Source: an uncultured Acidobacteriota bacterium
GTDB taxonomy: Bacteria > Acidobacteriota > Terriglobia > Bryobacterales > Bryobacteraceae
DNA: 64,000 nucleotides
Assembly (NCBI GenBank): GCA_902826605.1
Contig: CADEFM010000002.1
Location: 310,001 to 374,000 of the forward strand
Reading direction: 5' to 3'
The notes under the pieces are model-generated. The model searched no databases, was not told the DNA's origin, and saw nothing but the letters and a program-made list of their open reading frames with translations. A program made the translations under genes and the position numbers. Positions 36,814 to 45,613 of this stretch are shown here, piece by piece (the first letter of the stretch is position 1; the number at the start of each line of letters is the position of its first letter).

Positions 36814-38214
36814 TCAAATGACCGCAACAATCGCGCATGCACAAATATCGAGCAGGGAATTGAACAAGAACAAATGACGTCCTGTGTCCACCCCATCGAA
36901 CAGAACCAGAAACAGTGCGAGAAAAATCATACTAGTCAGCGAAGCGCACAGCAAGGCGCCTTGTTTTTTCCGGTACGGTGGTTTCCTGAGAATCAGAAAC
37001 CACAACGTTCCCAGTAAGCCAAGCATATAACCAAGATAGACGCGAGGTCTCCACGCGAAGAGTGCCGTCTTCACCGTCGTCCAGACGTCCAGGAAGTGAC
37101 TCTGGGACCCCGGCGGATATCCTGTCGCGTAGGCGTAGTTGCCGAGTCGGAACTCGTTCCGTCCAATCGTCATGCGCGCCCGCAGCAGCGACCCTTCGGT
37201 TAGAGCCTGCAATAGCGCATGCCACGTTACGCCTGGGTGCCTGGCGTAGTACAGGACCATCTTCGGCACCGTCAGCCGCCGTTCCAGATAGAGCGCGCGC
37301 GTTGGATCGTTTAAGGGTGAATGGGGCTCAAAGGCATGCTGGCCGACGTGGGGAAGATACTCCGAACCGATTCCAAATTCGGCGAGTGCTGCCTCGCGGT
37401 TGCTTGAATGCGGCAGGGCGCGATAGAACAGCGCGTTGTAGAGACCTGTGGTTCTGTAGGAAAGCGGCACCGAAATCCACGGCCATGTTATCGCGATGAC
37501 GGCGATCAGACAGCACGTGCTACGAGTGAGCGGCGTGGCATTGCTGGCCTCCGCGCTCGGCCGCCACAGGCAGGGAATTGCCGCCAAAGCCAGAAGTGAA
37601 TGTTGCGATTTAGACGTGGTAAACAAGATCACGCATATAGCCGCGAGCGCATAGTCCCTGGACCGGCTTGGGCCACGCACAGTGATACGGCAAATAGCGA
37701 CTACACTCATCAGCAGAAACACGAAGGATGCGGTATCGAAGTAGAAGCTATTGAACCACGGAAGGTAGGTTGCATTCACAAAGCAAAGCACCACGGCCGC
37801 CGGCAACAGCTGGCGGCCCAACCGGCCGGAGTGTCTTCGAAGTTGCAATAGACCCGCCAGTGCGGCGAGAAAACAAAGCGAGTAAACGGCTCCCAGGACG
37901 CGCACATCGAAAATTCCACCGGACGCCATCAGCGTCTCCAGGCCCAGGGCTGCAGCCAAGGGTAAATGCGCGGAGGTTGGCATTTCGCTATTCCAGCAAT
38001 ATCCTGGACCGCGCGCGTATCGAAAGGTGACGAAGTCGAAAAAAGGAGACTCTGCCGGTGCAGCGGGCCCCATGCAATAGCGGCCGATCAGTTTTGCGGA
38101 GTCGCTGGTATCCGCCGTTCCAAGTGCTGGTGGAATATAAAGCTGCCATATTAGGAGCGCCACGCAGAAAAGGAAAACGGCTATTTCATAACGGCGTCCT
38201 TGCGGAATCATCAT
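36814..38214 (-). CDS. Polytopic membrane protein (possible glycosyltransferase-like)
   Basis: About 466 residues with some ten hydrophobic helices (for example YEIAVFLFCVALLIWQLYI, LGAVYSLCFLAALAGLL, VLCFVNATYLPW). A first extracytoplasmic loop contains GTADTSDSAKL. The layout recalls the GT-C lipid-linked sugar transferases, but the signature acidic pair is not convincing. Function unassigned. The start is ATG 38214 or the adjacent 38211; no strong ribosome site is visible. Confidence 0.65.
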   Translation of the reverse strand: MMIPQGRRYEIAVFLFCVALLIWQLYIPPALGTADTSDSAKLIGRYCMGPAAPAESPFFDFVTFRYARGPGYCWNSEMPTSAHLPLAAALGLETLMASGGIFDVRVLGAVYSLCFLAALAGLLQLRRHSGRLGRQLLPAAVVLCFVNATYLPWFNSFYFDTASFVFLLMSVVAICRITVRGPSRSRDYALAAICVILFTTSKSQHSLLALAAIPCLWRPSAEASNATPLTRSTCCLIAVIAITWPWISVPLSYRTTGLYNALFYRALPHSSNREAALAEFGIGSEYLPHVGQHAFEPHSPLNDPTRALYLERRLTVPKMVLYYARHPGVTWHALLQALTEGSLLRARMTIGRNEFRLGNYAYATGYPPGSQSHFLDVWTTVKTALFAWRPRVYLGYMLGLLGTLWFLILRKPPYRKKQGALLCASLTSMIFLALFLVLFDGVDTGRHLFLFNSLLDICACAIVAVI

Positions 38215-38324
38215 GGGAGCATCATTCTTGTCGATTGAGAGCAAAAGACCATTTTAGGCCAGCCACACGAAGCTGACGATCGGACAGCTTTCTCATGTGT
38301 GCCTGCTGTCATGGAGCCTGTCGG

Positions 38325-40712
38325 CTAGTGTGTCCGAAAGCCGCCGCCCGCGTAGTTGATCGCGTTCATCAAGGACTGCACCGCCGGCGCTGAACCCGTG
38401 AACAAACCGCTGGGACGTGCACGGCGCGACATCAATTCACGATAAATGTCGTCCTGCAAATTAGAGTTGATTCCCCAGCCAGCCATGTATTGCAGCTTCA
38501 GATCCTTATCGCGATTGATAACCGCGTCTTTTAGCCATTCTTCCAGGTCAGCGTGGTTTCCTGCGTACGTGGACAGCAGCGCTTCCACGGTACTCACATC
38601 GATTTCGCGCAGCGAGGCGATGACCGGCGCGTAGTCAGGCCGGGCCGCGCGGGCCAGGAGTTGGTCGACATTGACGCTGAGAGGTTCCACCTGACCCAGG
38701 AAAACCATGTCGTACCCGCGTCCATCGCGCGTGTTGGCCCAGATGGTTCCGTTGGGAAAGGCATCGTAGAACGTTGCAAGCTCGCTCTTGATGGTAGCCA
38801 TATCAGTTTCATACAGCGGGACGTACAGCGTGAAGTAGCCGCCGGGATTTAGGTGCCGCTTGACCGATTCAAAATATTCTTTTGTGTAGAGCGCTGCGGT
38901 GCCTTTGGCGAAAACGTCCAGCGGGTCCGACGCGATGATGTCGAACTTGTCATTTGTTGTCATCAAATAGTGGCGCGCGTCGTCGAACACGACGTGCGTT
39001 TTAGGACTGTTGTACACCTCATAGTTCTGCTGCGCGAAATACCGCGTGGATGTCGGTGGAATCACCGGCTCAATCTCGCAGATGGTGATGTGCTCAATAC
39101 CCGGATAGCGCGTGAATGTGCCGGCCGAGACGCCCGCTCCAAATCCAATGCCTAGGATGGTTTTCGGATCGGGATGCAGTAATCCCGGCAAGTGGCCCAC
39201 CATGCGTTGCAATTTCATGTCGAAATTCAAGGTGGTGGCTTCGATGTGGCCGTTGACGTCGATTTCAATGGAACCGTCAGGCCACTGACCAATTGCCACG
39301 GAGGAATTGCGGCCCTCCACCGTATAGATAATTTTCGACGCATCGGCGAAGCGCGGCAGCTGCCGGCCGTACGCAATCAATTTGCCTGGAACCGGATGGA
39401 TGGTCCATGCAAGCAACCCGGCCACAACCATTGCAGTGCCCAGCGCGGCTGCCTGCTTCCATGCACGCCGATTCCAGGGCGGCCACAATACGAACAAGCC
39501 ACTGAGTGCGGAAGCCACCAGCAGAGCCCGTTGCGTACCTTGGGTGCCGATCCACGGAACCAACCACAGACTCACAACCAGCGCTCCGGCGATGGCGCCG
39601 AGTGTATTGGCGGCGTACACTGAGCCGACGATCCGTCCGGAGTCGTAATGCTTGCTGCCGGATGCCGCGGCCGCGCAAGCGAGCGGGAAACTCGCGCCCC
39701 ACATCAGAGTTGGGGGCAGAATGGCCCACATCGCGCGTACGAAATCGAGTTGAAAGGTGTGCCACGGCGACTGGTAGCGCATAACGTCGATGGGCCAGAA
39801 GGGCAGGGAATCCGTGATCATGTACGAGGTCCACGCGATACCGGCGGTCACCAGGACCTGCGCCCATCCGAGCGCCGCGCGCGGATTCATTTGGCCCGGC
39901 GCGAGCGAGCCAATTCCGCTGCCGATGGCTAGGCCGATCAGAAACACCGCCAGAATAATCGCGAAGGCGTAGACAGTAACGCCGAACAAGTATCCGATGA
40001 CACGCGTCCAGACTACCTCAGCGCCGAGCGCGCACGCGCCGGAGAGCGCGATGGTGAAGTAGATCGGCCAACGGTTCGAAGTGGGCGCATCCGGTTCACT
40101 TTTATCCGGTGTTCGAGCCTCGGGAGTTTTTCGAGCGGCGACCATCAGGCTAACGCCTGCTACCAGCAGATTGATCGCAACCGCTGCATATGTGGCCACC
40201 GACGTATCGTAAACGCGAAGCAAATAGAAGCCAGCGATTAAGCATCCCGCCACTGCGCCAACCGTGTTGGCGGCGTATAACAGACCCCACCACGTAGTGT
40301 GTTGGGCTTCTACCCACCCGACGATGGCTGGCAGAGAAGCGCCCATCAGGATGGTCGGGATCAACATGCATGCCGCGGCGAGCAGTCCCCGGAGCAACAT
40401 TCCGGGAAGTCCCGTCGTAACGCCTGCCAGATATGCTCGGTTCACCAGCGGCAAGATGAATAGCACTAGCAAACCAAAGAGGGCGATGCCAGTTTCAAGC
40501 GCCGCGTAGACGCGAAGCGGATGCGCTCGCGCCCAGCGCGAGCGCGGCAACCACACGCTGCCAATACAGAGTCCTCCCATATAAGTGGCGAGAAGTATCC
40601 CGAGGGAGACAGACGTGGACCCGATCGCCAGTTGCAGCAATTGGTACCAGACCACTTCGTAGATGAGCGCAGCGCAACCGCTACCCGCAAACAGGACGAG
40701 CAACAAGAGCAT
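38325..40712 (-). CDS. Membrane-fused spermidine synthase-like protein
   Basis: 795 residues. The N-terminal half has many hydrophobic helices in an MFS-like arrangement (LLLLLVLFAGSGCAALIYEVVW...). The C-terminal half is a SAM-type Rossmann fold of the spermidine synthase family (ILGIGFGAGV, DDARHYLMTTNDKFDIIASDP, LNPGGYFTLYVP). Fusions of this kind are common in Acidobacteria, Planctomycetes and Deltaproteobacteria. Whether they make polyamines is not established. The start Met at 40712 begins the first helix. No other polyamine gene is nearby. Confidence 0.83.
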   Translation of the reverse strand: MLLLLVLFAGSGCAALIYEVVWYQLLQLAIGSTSVSLGILLATYMGGLCIGSVWLPRSRWARAHPLRVYAALETGIALFGLLVLFILPLVNRAYLAGVTTGLPGMLLRGLLAAACMLIPTILMGASLPAIVGWVEAQHTTWWGLLYAANTVGAVAGCLIAGFYLLRVYDTSVATYAAVAINLLVAGVSLMVAARKTPEARTPDKSEPDAPTSNRWPIYFTIALSGACALGAEVVWTRVIGYLFGVTVYAFAIILAVFLIGLAIGSGIGSLAPGQMNPRAALGWAQVLVTAGIAWTSYMITDSLPFWPIDVMRYQSPWHTFQLDFVRAMWAILPPTLMWGASFPLACAAAASGSKHYDSGRIVGSVYAANTLGAIAGALVVSLWLVPWIGTQGTQRALLVASALSGLFVLWPPWNRRAWKQAAALGTAMVVAGLLAWTIHPVPGKLIAYGRQLPRFADASKIIYTVEGRNSSVAIGQWPDGSIEIDVNGHIEATTLNFDMKLQRMVGHLPGLLHPDPKTILGIGFGAGVSAGTFTRYPGIEHITICEIEPVIPPTSTRYFAQQNYEVYNSPKTHVVFDDARHYLMTTNDKFDIIASDPLDVFAKGTAALYTKEYFESVKRHLNPGGYFTLYVPLYETDMATIKSELATFYDAFPNGTIWANTRDGRGYDMVFLGQVEPLSVNVDQLLARAARPDYAPVIASLREIDVSTVEALLSTYAGNHADLEEWLKDAVINRDKDLKLQYMAGWGINSNLQDDIYRELMSRRARPSGLFTGSAPAVQSLMNAINYAGGGFRTH

Positions 40713-40986
40713 GTACGGACCGCTTCACATGATATCGCGATTGACGGGCGTCATCTCTTTTACAAGCTCGCTCGGGGCTCTGGTTGCCACTATCGGAAGG
40801 CATCGCGCGCTGCGGGAAGACCTAACGTTGCTCCAAGAGTGTCTAAAATGCCGGAGTTGTCCTGAGCCGGGGCTACACGTTCTTCTTGCCTATGACCTGT
40901 TCCAACGCTGCACGCGACACATGGTCGCGAACGCGATGTGGTGCACCTGCCTTGAATTCATGCGCCTGCTAGACTGGCAACAGATT

Positions 40987-41310
40987 ATGAAATTCGCAGC
41001 CGTCTTAGTTGCCTTGACCATGTTACTCACAGGGTGCATGCGCAAGCCCACCCCAAAGTCTCCGCCCAAGGAATACATTATGCGCGGCGAGATCAAGGCC
41101 TTGGACCCCCAGGCGCATCTCGCCACAGTCGCTCACGAGAAAATCGATGGCTGGATGGAGGCGATGACCATGGAATACCCCATCAAAGATCAAAATGAAT
41201 TCGCCAAACTGAAAGTTGGCGAAACAATCGAGGCGAAGATCATAGTGTCCGATCTGGAGTACTGGATCGCCGAAGTGAAGGACGCGGCCGAGGGGCCTCC
41301 CACGAAGTAG
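40987..41310 (+). CDS. Copper-binding (CusF-like) lipoprotein
   Basis: 107 residues. Lipoprotein signal MKFAAVLVALTMLLTGC with lipobox LLTGC. The mature part (MRGEIKALDPQAHLATVAHEKIDGW, MEAMTMEYPIKD) carries the His/Trp/Met-Thr-Met pattern of CusF-type periplasmic copper chaperones. It probably binds Cu(I)/Ag(I) at the outer face of a membrane. It usually neighbours SCO1/SenC or efflux genes, none of which is present here. The longer frame from 40663 overlaps the divergent gene and is rejected. Confidence 0.85.
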   Translation: MKFAAVLVALTMLLTGCMRKPTPKSPPKEYIMRGEIKALDPQAHLATVAHEKIDGWMEAMTMEYPIKDQNEFAKLKVGETIEAKIIVSDLEYWIAEVKDAAEGPPTK

Positions 41311-41333
41311 TGGCCCCGCAGGGCGCTTAGGAT

Positions 41334-41705
41334 ATGAAACGCCGTCTTAGGTGGCTGGCTGTACTGACTCTTCCGCTCGCGGGAGCGGGAGCGCCTCCTA
41401 GACAGCCTGTCCGTCCTTATGTGAGCGGATCGTTTGTGGATTTCGATTGCTCGTCCATACCTCCGCGCTTGATATTGCTGGCTGGGAAACAACGCATCGC
41501 ATTTCTGATGGATTCAGTTGAGCGTGTGCGAATCACGGGATTGCCAGAGGCTAAGCAACTGGAGATGGTATGCGGGCCGCAGAAGCCAGCGGTGGAGATA
41601 TGGGTGGAGTACGACACGCCATCGGCAAGCCAACGCGGTGTGCGCGGCCTAACTCGCGCGATTCACTTCGAGCCGGTGCCTGGAACGGTCTTGAAGACGC
41701 GATAG
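41334..41705 (+). CDS. Hypothetical secreted protein
   Basis: 123 residues with a signal peptide (MKRRLRWLAVLTLPLAGAGA). The mature part is short, beta-rich and has two Cys (FDCSSIP, EMVCGP) that could form a disulfide. No family recognised. It begins 24 bp after the copper lipoprotein gene, so one transcript is likely. Its last 43 bases overlap the 3' end of fdhD on the other strand. Confidence 0.6.
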   Translation: MKRRLRWLAVLTLPLAGAGAPPRQPVRPYVSGSFVDFDCSSIPPRLILLAGKQRIAFLMDSVERVRITGLPEAKQLEMVCGPQKPAVEIWVEYDTPSASQRGVRGLTRAIHFEPVPGTVLKTR

Positions 41706-42496
41706 TCGCAACGCTCGGGAACCGAATATATATTGAACCGAGCATCGCGGAGGAAACCCACCAGCGTGATGCCAAAACGCAGCGCGGTTTCAATGGCCAG
41801 GCTGGAGGGAGCCCCCACCGCAGCCACCATCGGAATGCCGGCCATCAAGGCTTTTTGTACGAGTTCAAAACTGACGCGTCCGCTCAGCATCAAAACGTGT
41901 TCGCTCAAAGGCAGGCGGTTTTCCAGGAATGCCGAACCGAAAAGTTTGTCCACGGCGTTATGGCGGCCCACATCCTCGCGCAATGCAAGCAGATCGCCGG
42001 CCGCATTGAACAATCCGGCCGCGTGGAGACCCCCGGTATGCTCGAACACAGGTTGAGCGGCGCGTAGTTTTTGAGGAAGCGTCGAGAGCGTTTGAGCGCT
42101 GATCTGAAACTGTCCGCGGGGCAGGGCGCGGCAACCTGCAGAACGCAGTGCGTCGATGGACGCCTTGCCGCAAACTCCGCAACTCGACGTCACATAGAAA
42201 TTGCGCGCAAGGTGTTCCCAATCGATGGGTGCGCTGGCGGAAGGGATGATGGTGACGGTTCCACGCTCGTCCTCGGAGATCGATTCAATTTGATCGCGGC
42301 TTTGTAGAATACCTTCGCTGAGCAAAAACCCGGCTGCCAGCTCGCGATCCTGACCGGGCGTTCGCATAGTGATGGCGACGTCGCGATCACCCAGGCGAAT
42401 TTGCAGAGGATCTTCGACCGCCACTAAGTCCTGGCTCGGTTTGGAGGCGCCCTGTTCCACGCGTTCCATCGGGACGCTGAGAATGTTCCTCTTCAT
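41663..42496 (-). CDS. fdhD: Formate dehydrogenase accessory sulfurtransferase
   Basis: 277 residues. EDPLQIRL near the start, catalytic CGVCGK (Cys106, Cys109), HTGGLHAAGL and ALREDVGRHNAVDK are the FdhD signatures. It passes sulfur from a cysteine desulfurase to the molybdenum cofactor of formate dehydrogenase. No formate dehydrogenase or molybdopterin gene is in the window, so the enzyme is elsewhere. A 39-codon membrane ORF lies 15 bp upstream on the same strand. Its end overlaps the converging secreted-protein gene by 43 bases. Confidence 0.93.
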   Translation of the reverse strand: MKRNILSVPMERVEQGASKPSQDLVAVEDPLQIRLGDRDVAITMRTPGQDRELAAGFLLSEGILQSRDQIESISEDERGTVTIIPSASAPIDWEHLARNFYVTSSCGVCGKASIDALRSAGCRALPRGQFQISAQTLSTLPQKLRAAQPVFEHTGGLHAAGLFNAAGDLLALREDVGRHNAVDKLFGSAFLENRLPLSEHVLMLSGRVSFELVQKALMAGIPMVAAVGAPSSLAIETALRFGITLVGFLRDARFNIYSVPERCDYRVFKTVPGTGSK

Positions 42497-42511
42497 GGCC
42501 GGGTTCGACCG

Positions 42512-42631
42512 CTACTTTTTCCGCGGATCGCCCTTAGTCGAAAAAAACGCCCAGCGGCTAGGCGGGAATACGAATAGGGCGATCAACCCAATTACAAGAA
42601 AAAGCACCGCAAGCAAAAAGATAAGGGCCAA
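42512..42631 (-). CDS. 39-residue single-helix membrane protein upstream of fdhD
   Basis: A small frame starts with TTG at 42631, 5 bases after a perfect AGGAGG. It encodes one strong hydrophobic helix (LALIFLLAVLFLVIGLIALF) followed by VFPPSRWAFF and a basic end (KGDPRKK). It is too short for standard gene calls. The very strong ribosome site, clean helix plus basic tail, and 15-bp spacing to fdhD argue for a real gene. Confidence 0.6.
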   Translation of the reverse strand: MALIFLLAVLFLVIGLIALFVFPPSRWAFFSTKGDPRKK

Positions 42632-42846
42632 GATGGCCTCCTGGTCTCAGTGTAAGTCTTTCCACGGCAGACCGCGTGCACGGCAGGATTACGTGGAAAT
42701 ACGGCGGATGGCGCAGGCGCGGCACTGGAAACGCCCAAGCTATTGGTACTAAAGTGGGGTTATGCAACCTGGGTGGGTGTGGCGGCATCTAAACAGCAGT
42801 GCAGGTTTTTCAGTAAATACCGATCTGAAGGGCAAGGCACCAAGCT

Positions 42847-43488
42847 ATGGAGATATTTGGCGATCGTAGTTTCGTCGAAGTTCCAGGGACGCGAACCCAT
42901 GAATTGCCGCCTCTGCTTGTACGGATGACGCACGGGGTGCGCAGGCTGGATCGCGTCATGGAGATGGCCAGCACGCTCATCGAACAGGAAGATCTGATTC
43001 CTCTGCAACCGGATCAGATTAGCGGTTCGAATCCGGATCTTGCGAGTCTCGACGCCCAGCGCCGTCGCATGGATATGGCGGTAAATCTTGTCGAGCAATA
43101 CCTAGGTGTCGTGCAGCATTGGCAATGGGGCGATGGGATTCTGGAATGGATTCGCCAATGTGAATCGACGTTCGGAAGCCGGATGGACCTGCGAAATCTG
43201 CTGAGGCCGGACCTGTGGCCGCACGCGGCGCGATCGAGCTTCGTTACTTTGCTCGAGGACAAGGCTGTGCAGACCGGCGGTGTGGAAATCGAAAAAGCCG
43301 TCGGAATGCGCCTGACGTTCCGGCAGCCACCTCCGCTGAAGTGTTTCTCCGAACAGTTTTTGTTTTATTTGCATTCAACAGTCGCGAATTCGGCTTATCA
43401 CACTTGGGCGAGCCTCACGCCGAATCCCGTCAGTTCACTGCCGCCGGAACGGTTTGAGTTCCAGGTGTTGAGCACCTCGCTAGAATAA
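42847..43488 (+). CDS. Hypothetical protein upstream of MoxR
   Basis: 213 residues, soluble, no signal peptide and no family recognised. It is helical in the first half (DRVMEMASTLIEQEDLI, RRRMDMAVNLVEQYLG) and mixed in the second, with one Cys in each half (RQCES, LKCFSEQF). It lies 46 bp before the MoxR gene on the same strand. It is not a DUF58, TPR or VWA protein, the usual MoxR partners. Confidence 0.55.
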   Translation: MEIFGDRSFVEVPGTRTHELPPLLVRMTHGVRRLDRVMEMASTLIEQEDLIPLQPDQISGSNPDLASLDAQRRRMDMAVNLVEQYLGVVQHWQWGDGILEWIRQCESTFGSRMDLRNLLRPDLWPHAARSSFVTLLEDKAVQTGGVEIEKAVGMRLTFRQPPPLKCFSEQFLFYLHSTVANSAYHTWASLTPNPVSSLPPERFEFQVLSTSLE

Positions 43489-43534
43489 ATCACTCAGCCG
43501 GTTACGAATTGATTTTTCGTTATCATAAAGCTTA

Positions 43535-44497
43535 ATGCGGGAAACGGTTTATAGCCCGCCCATCCCACTTTCCAAACTGGCCGATATTGAAGGGGTCTTG
43601 GGCGAAGCCATTCGAGGCAAGGCGGAAGTCGTCCGCCTTGCCTTGGCGTGCCTGCTCTCCCGCGGCCATCTGTTGATTGAAGATGTCCCGGGCGTGGGGA
43701 AGACCACTCTCGCGCACGCTCTTGCGCGCAGCGTGGATTCCACTTTTCATCGCATCCAGTTCACCTCCGACATGCTCCCCAGCGACGTGCTGGGCGTCAC
43801 CATCTACAATGCCCACTCGCAGGAATTCGAGTTTAAACCGGGACCTGTGTTCTCCCACTTTCTGTTAGCCGACGAAATCAATCGCGCCACGCCCAAGACA
43901 CAATCGGCTCTGCTCGAAGCGATGAATGAACGGCAGATCACTATTGATAGCCACTCCTACCCTCTGGCCCAACCGTTCATGGTGATCGCCACTCAGAATC
44001 CCGTGGAGCACCACGGGACTTATCCGTTGCCGGAATCTCAGCTCGATCGCTTTCTAATGCGCATTCGCATTGGATATCCGGACGAAGCAGCCGAGCGTGA
44101 AATCCTGCGTCACAGCGCGGACTCCGGTGCGGAGAGTCTTCGTCCCGTGATTACCGGCGAGGACTTGATTCAATTGCAGGACGCCATCGCACGTATTGCT
44201 GTGGACGAATCCCTGCTCGACTACATGCTGGCTATCGTGAAGCGCACGCGCGAGCACGAGGCCCTGGCCATGGGGGTGAGTCCGCGGGGCGCGCAGGCGT
44301 TATTCCGGGCATCCCAGGCAATGGCCGCGGTTGAGGGCCGGGACTACGTTACGCCCGACGATGTAAAACGCATGGTAGTGCCGGTTTTCGCGCACCGCGT
44401 GGTGATCGGAGCTCGCGCGGGCGTGGGACGGCAGTCTTCCGGCGCGGCGGAAAAGATCCTCGACGAAATACTCACCTCGGTTGAGGTGCCTCTTTAG
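43535..44497 (+). CDS. MoxR-family AAA+ ATPase
   Basis: 320 residues. Walker A EDVPGVGKTT, Walker B LLADEINRATPKTQSALLEAM, sensor 1 VIATQNPVEHHGTYPLPE, and a lid with GVSPRGAQALFRASQ. This is the classic MoxR form, which normally works with a DUF58/VWA protein and transglutaminase in one operon to assemble or activate other proteins. Here none of those follows; the next gene is ychF. It may act with the upstream 213-residue protein or be an orphan (inference). Confidence 0.9.
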   Translation: MRETVYSPPIPLSKLADIEGVLGEAIRGKAEVVRLALACLLSRGHLLIEDVPGVGKTTLAHALARSVDSTFHRIQFTSDMLPSDVLGVTIYNAHSQEFEFKPGPVFSHFLLADEINRATPKTQSALLEAMNERQITIDSHSYPLAQPFMVIATQNPVEHHGTYPLPESQLDRFLMRIRIGYPDEAAEREILRHSADSGAESLRPVITGEDLIQLQDAIARIAVDESLLDYMLAIVKRTREHEALAMGVSPRGAQALFRASQAMAAVEGRDYVTPDDVKRMVVPVFAHRVVIGARAGVGRQSSGAAEKILDEILTSVEVPL

Positions 44498-44532
44498 AGA
44501 GCGCCGCTTGGCAAACAAGCACAAGTTCATCA

Positions 44533-45606
44533 ATGAAAACAGCCATTATTGGCCTGCCCATGGTAGGCAAGACGAGTTTGTTCACGATTCTTACCGGCGT
44601 GCATGAAGCCGCGCGCGTCGGCACGCAGGAGGTGCGCGTCGGTATCACCAAGGTGCCCGATGAGCGCGTGGACGCGCTCGCCAAGCTCTATGAGCCGCCA
44701 AAGATCACCTTCGCGACGGTGGAATACTTGGATTTCCCGTCGATCTCGAAGGAAACTCTGCGCGAGCCCAGCTATCTGGCGAGTCTGCGTGTCGCCGACG
44801 CGCTGGCGCACGTGCTGCGGGTCTTCGAGAGCGACACGGTTCCACATGAAAAGGGCTCGGTGGATCCCGTGCGTGATTTCGAGGATGTGGAGACGGAGCT
44901 GATCCTGAGCGACCTGATGGTGGTCGAAAAGCGCATGGAACGCGTCGACAAGGATCGCAAGAAGATTAGGAATCCGGAGTTGGATCAGGAGTTCGCATTG
45001 TTGGAGCGTTTGAAAGCGGAGCTTGAGGCCAACCGTTCTCTGCGCGGTCTGGAATTCAGCTCTGACGACGAAAAGCGCATCCGGGGGTTTCAATTTCTTT
45101 CGCAGAAACCCATGTTGTTGGTGTTGAACGTCGATGAAAAGGACGCCCCGCACATGCAGGAAGTAGAAGCGCAATACCGCGCGGGCGCCTTCGCCAACAG
45201 ACCCGGCACTGCGGTGGCGGCGATCTGCGGCAAGATCGAAGCGGAGCTAGCTGAGCTTTCAGCCGAAGATGCCGCGGAGTACATGACCAGCTATGGGCTG
45301 AAGGGTTCTGGGATGCAGCGGATGATCACCGCTACGTATGCTCTGCTGGGTCTGATGTCGTTCCTCACAGCCGGTGACACGGAAGTGCGAGCTTGGACCA
45401 TCCCCATGAACAGCAAGGCCGTGGATGCAGCCGGCGCTATTCATAGCGACTTCGAAAAGAAGTTCATTCGCGCGGAGGTGGTGAATTGGAAAGCACTCAT
45501 CGAACACAACGGTTATCCGGGAGTGCGCGATAAGGGTTTGCTGCGGCTGGAAGGCAAGGAATACATCGTCAAAGACGGCGATGTGCTGGTGATCCGGCAC
45601 TCCTAG
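44533..45606 (+). CDS. ychF: YchF-type GTPase/ATPase
   Basis: 357 residues. P-loop GLPMVGKTS (from Gly7), then a TGS-like C-terminal domain (EVRAWTIPMNSKAVDAAGAIHSDFEKKFIRAEVV... LRLEGKEYIVKDGDVLVI) diagnostic of YchF/Obg-like. The usual NKxD motif is NVDE, consistent with YchF preferring ATP. YchF binds ribosomes and has a stress or redox role. The Asn of the canonical GLPNVGKST is replaced by Met, and Ser by Thr. The gene lies 35 bp after moxR. Confidence 0.86.
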   Translation: MKTAIIGLPMVGKTSLFTILTGVHEAARVGTQEVRVGITKVPDERVDALAKLYEPPKITFATVEYLDFPSISKETLREPSYLASLRVADALAHVLRVFESDTVPHEKGSVDPVRDFEDVETELILSDLMVVEKRMERVDKDRKKIRNPELDQEFALLERLKAELEANRSLRGLEFSSDDEKRIRGFQFLSQKPMLLVLNVDEKDAPHMQEVEAQYRAGAFANRPGTAVAAICGKIEAELAELSAEDAAEYMTSYGLKGSGMQRMITATYALLGLMSFLTAGDTEVRAWTIPMNSKAVDAAGAIHSDFEKKFIRAEVVNWKALIEHNGYPGVRDKGLLRLEGKEYIVKDGDVLVIRHS

Positions 45607-45613
45607 GCGCGAT

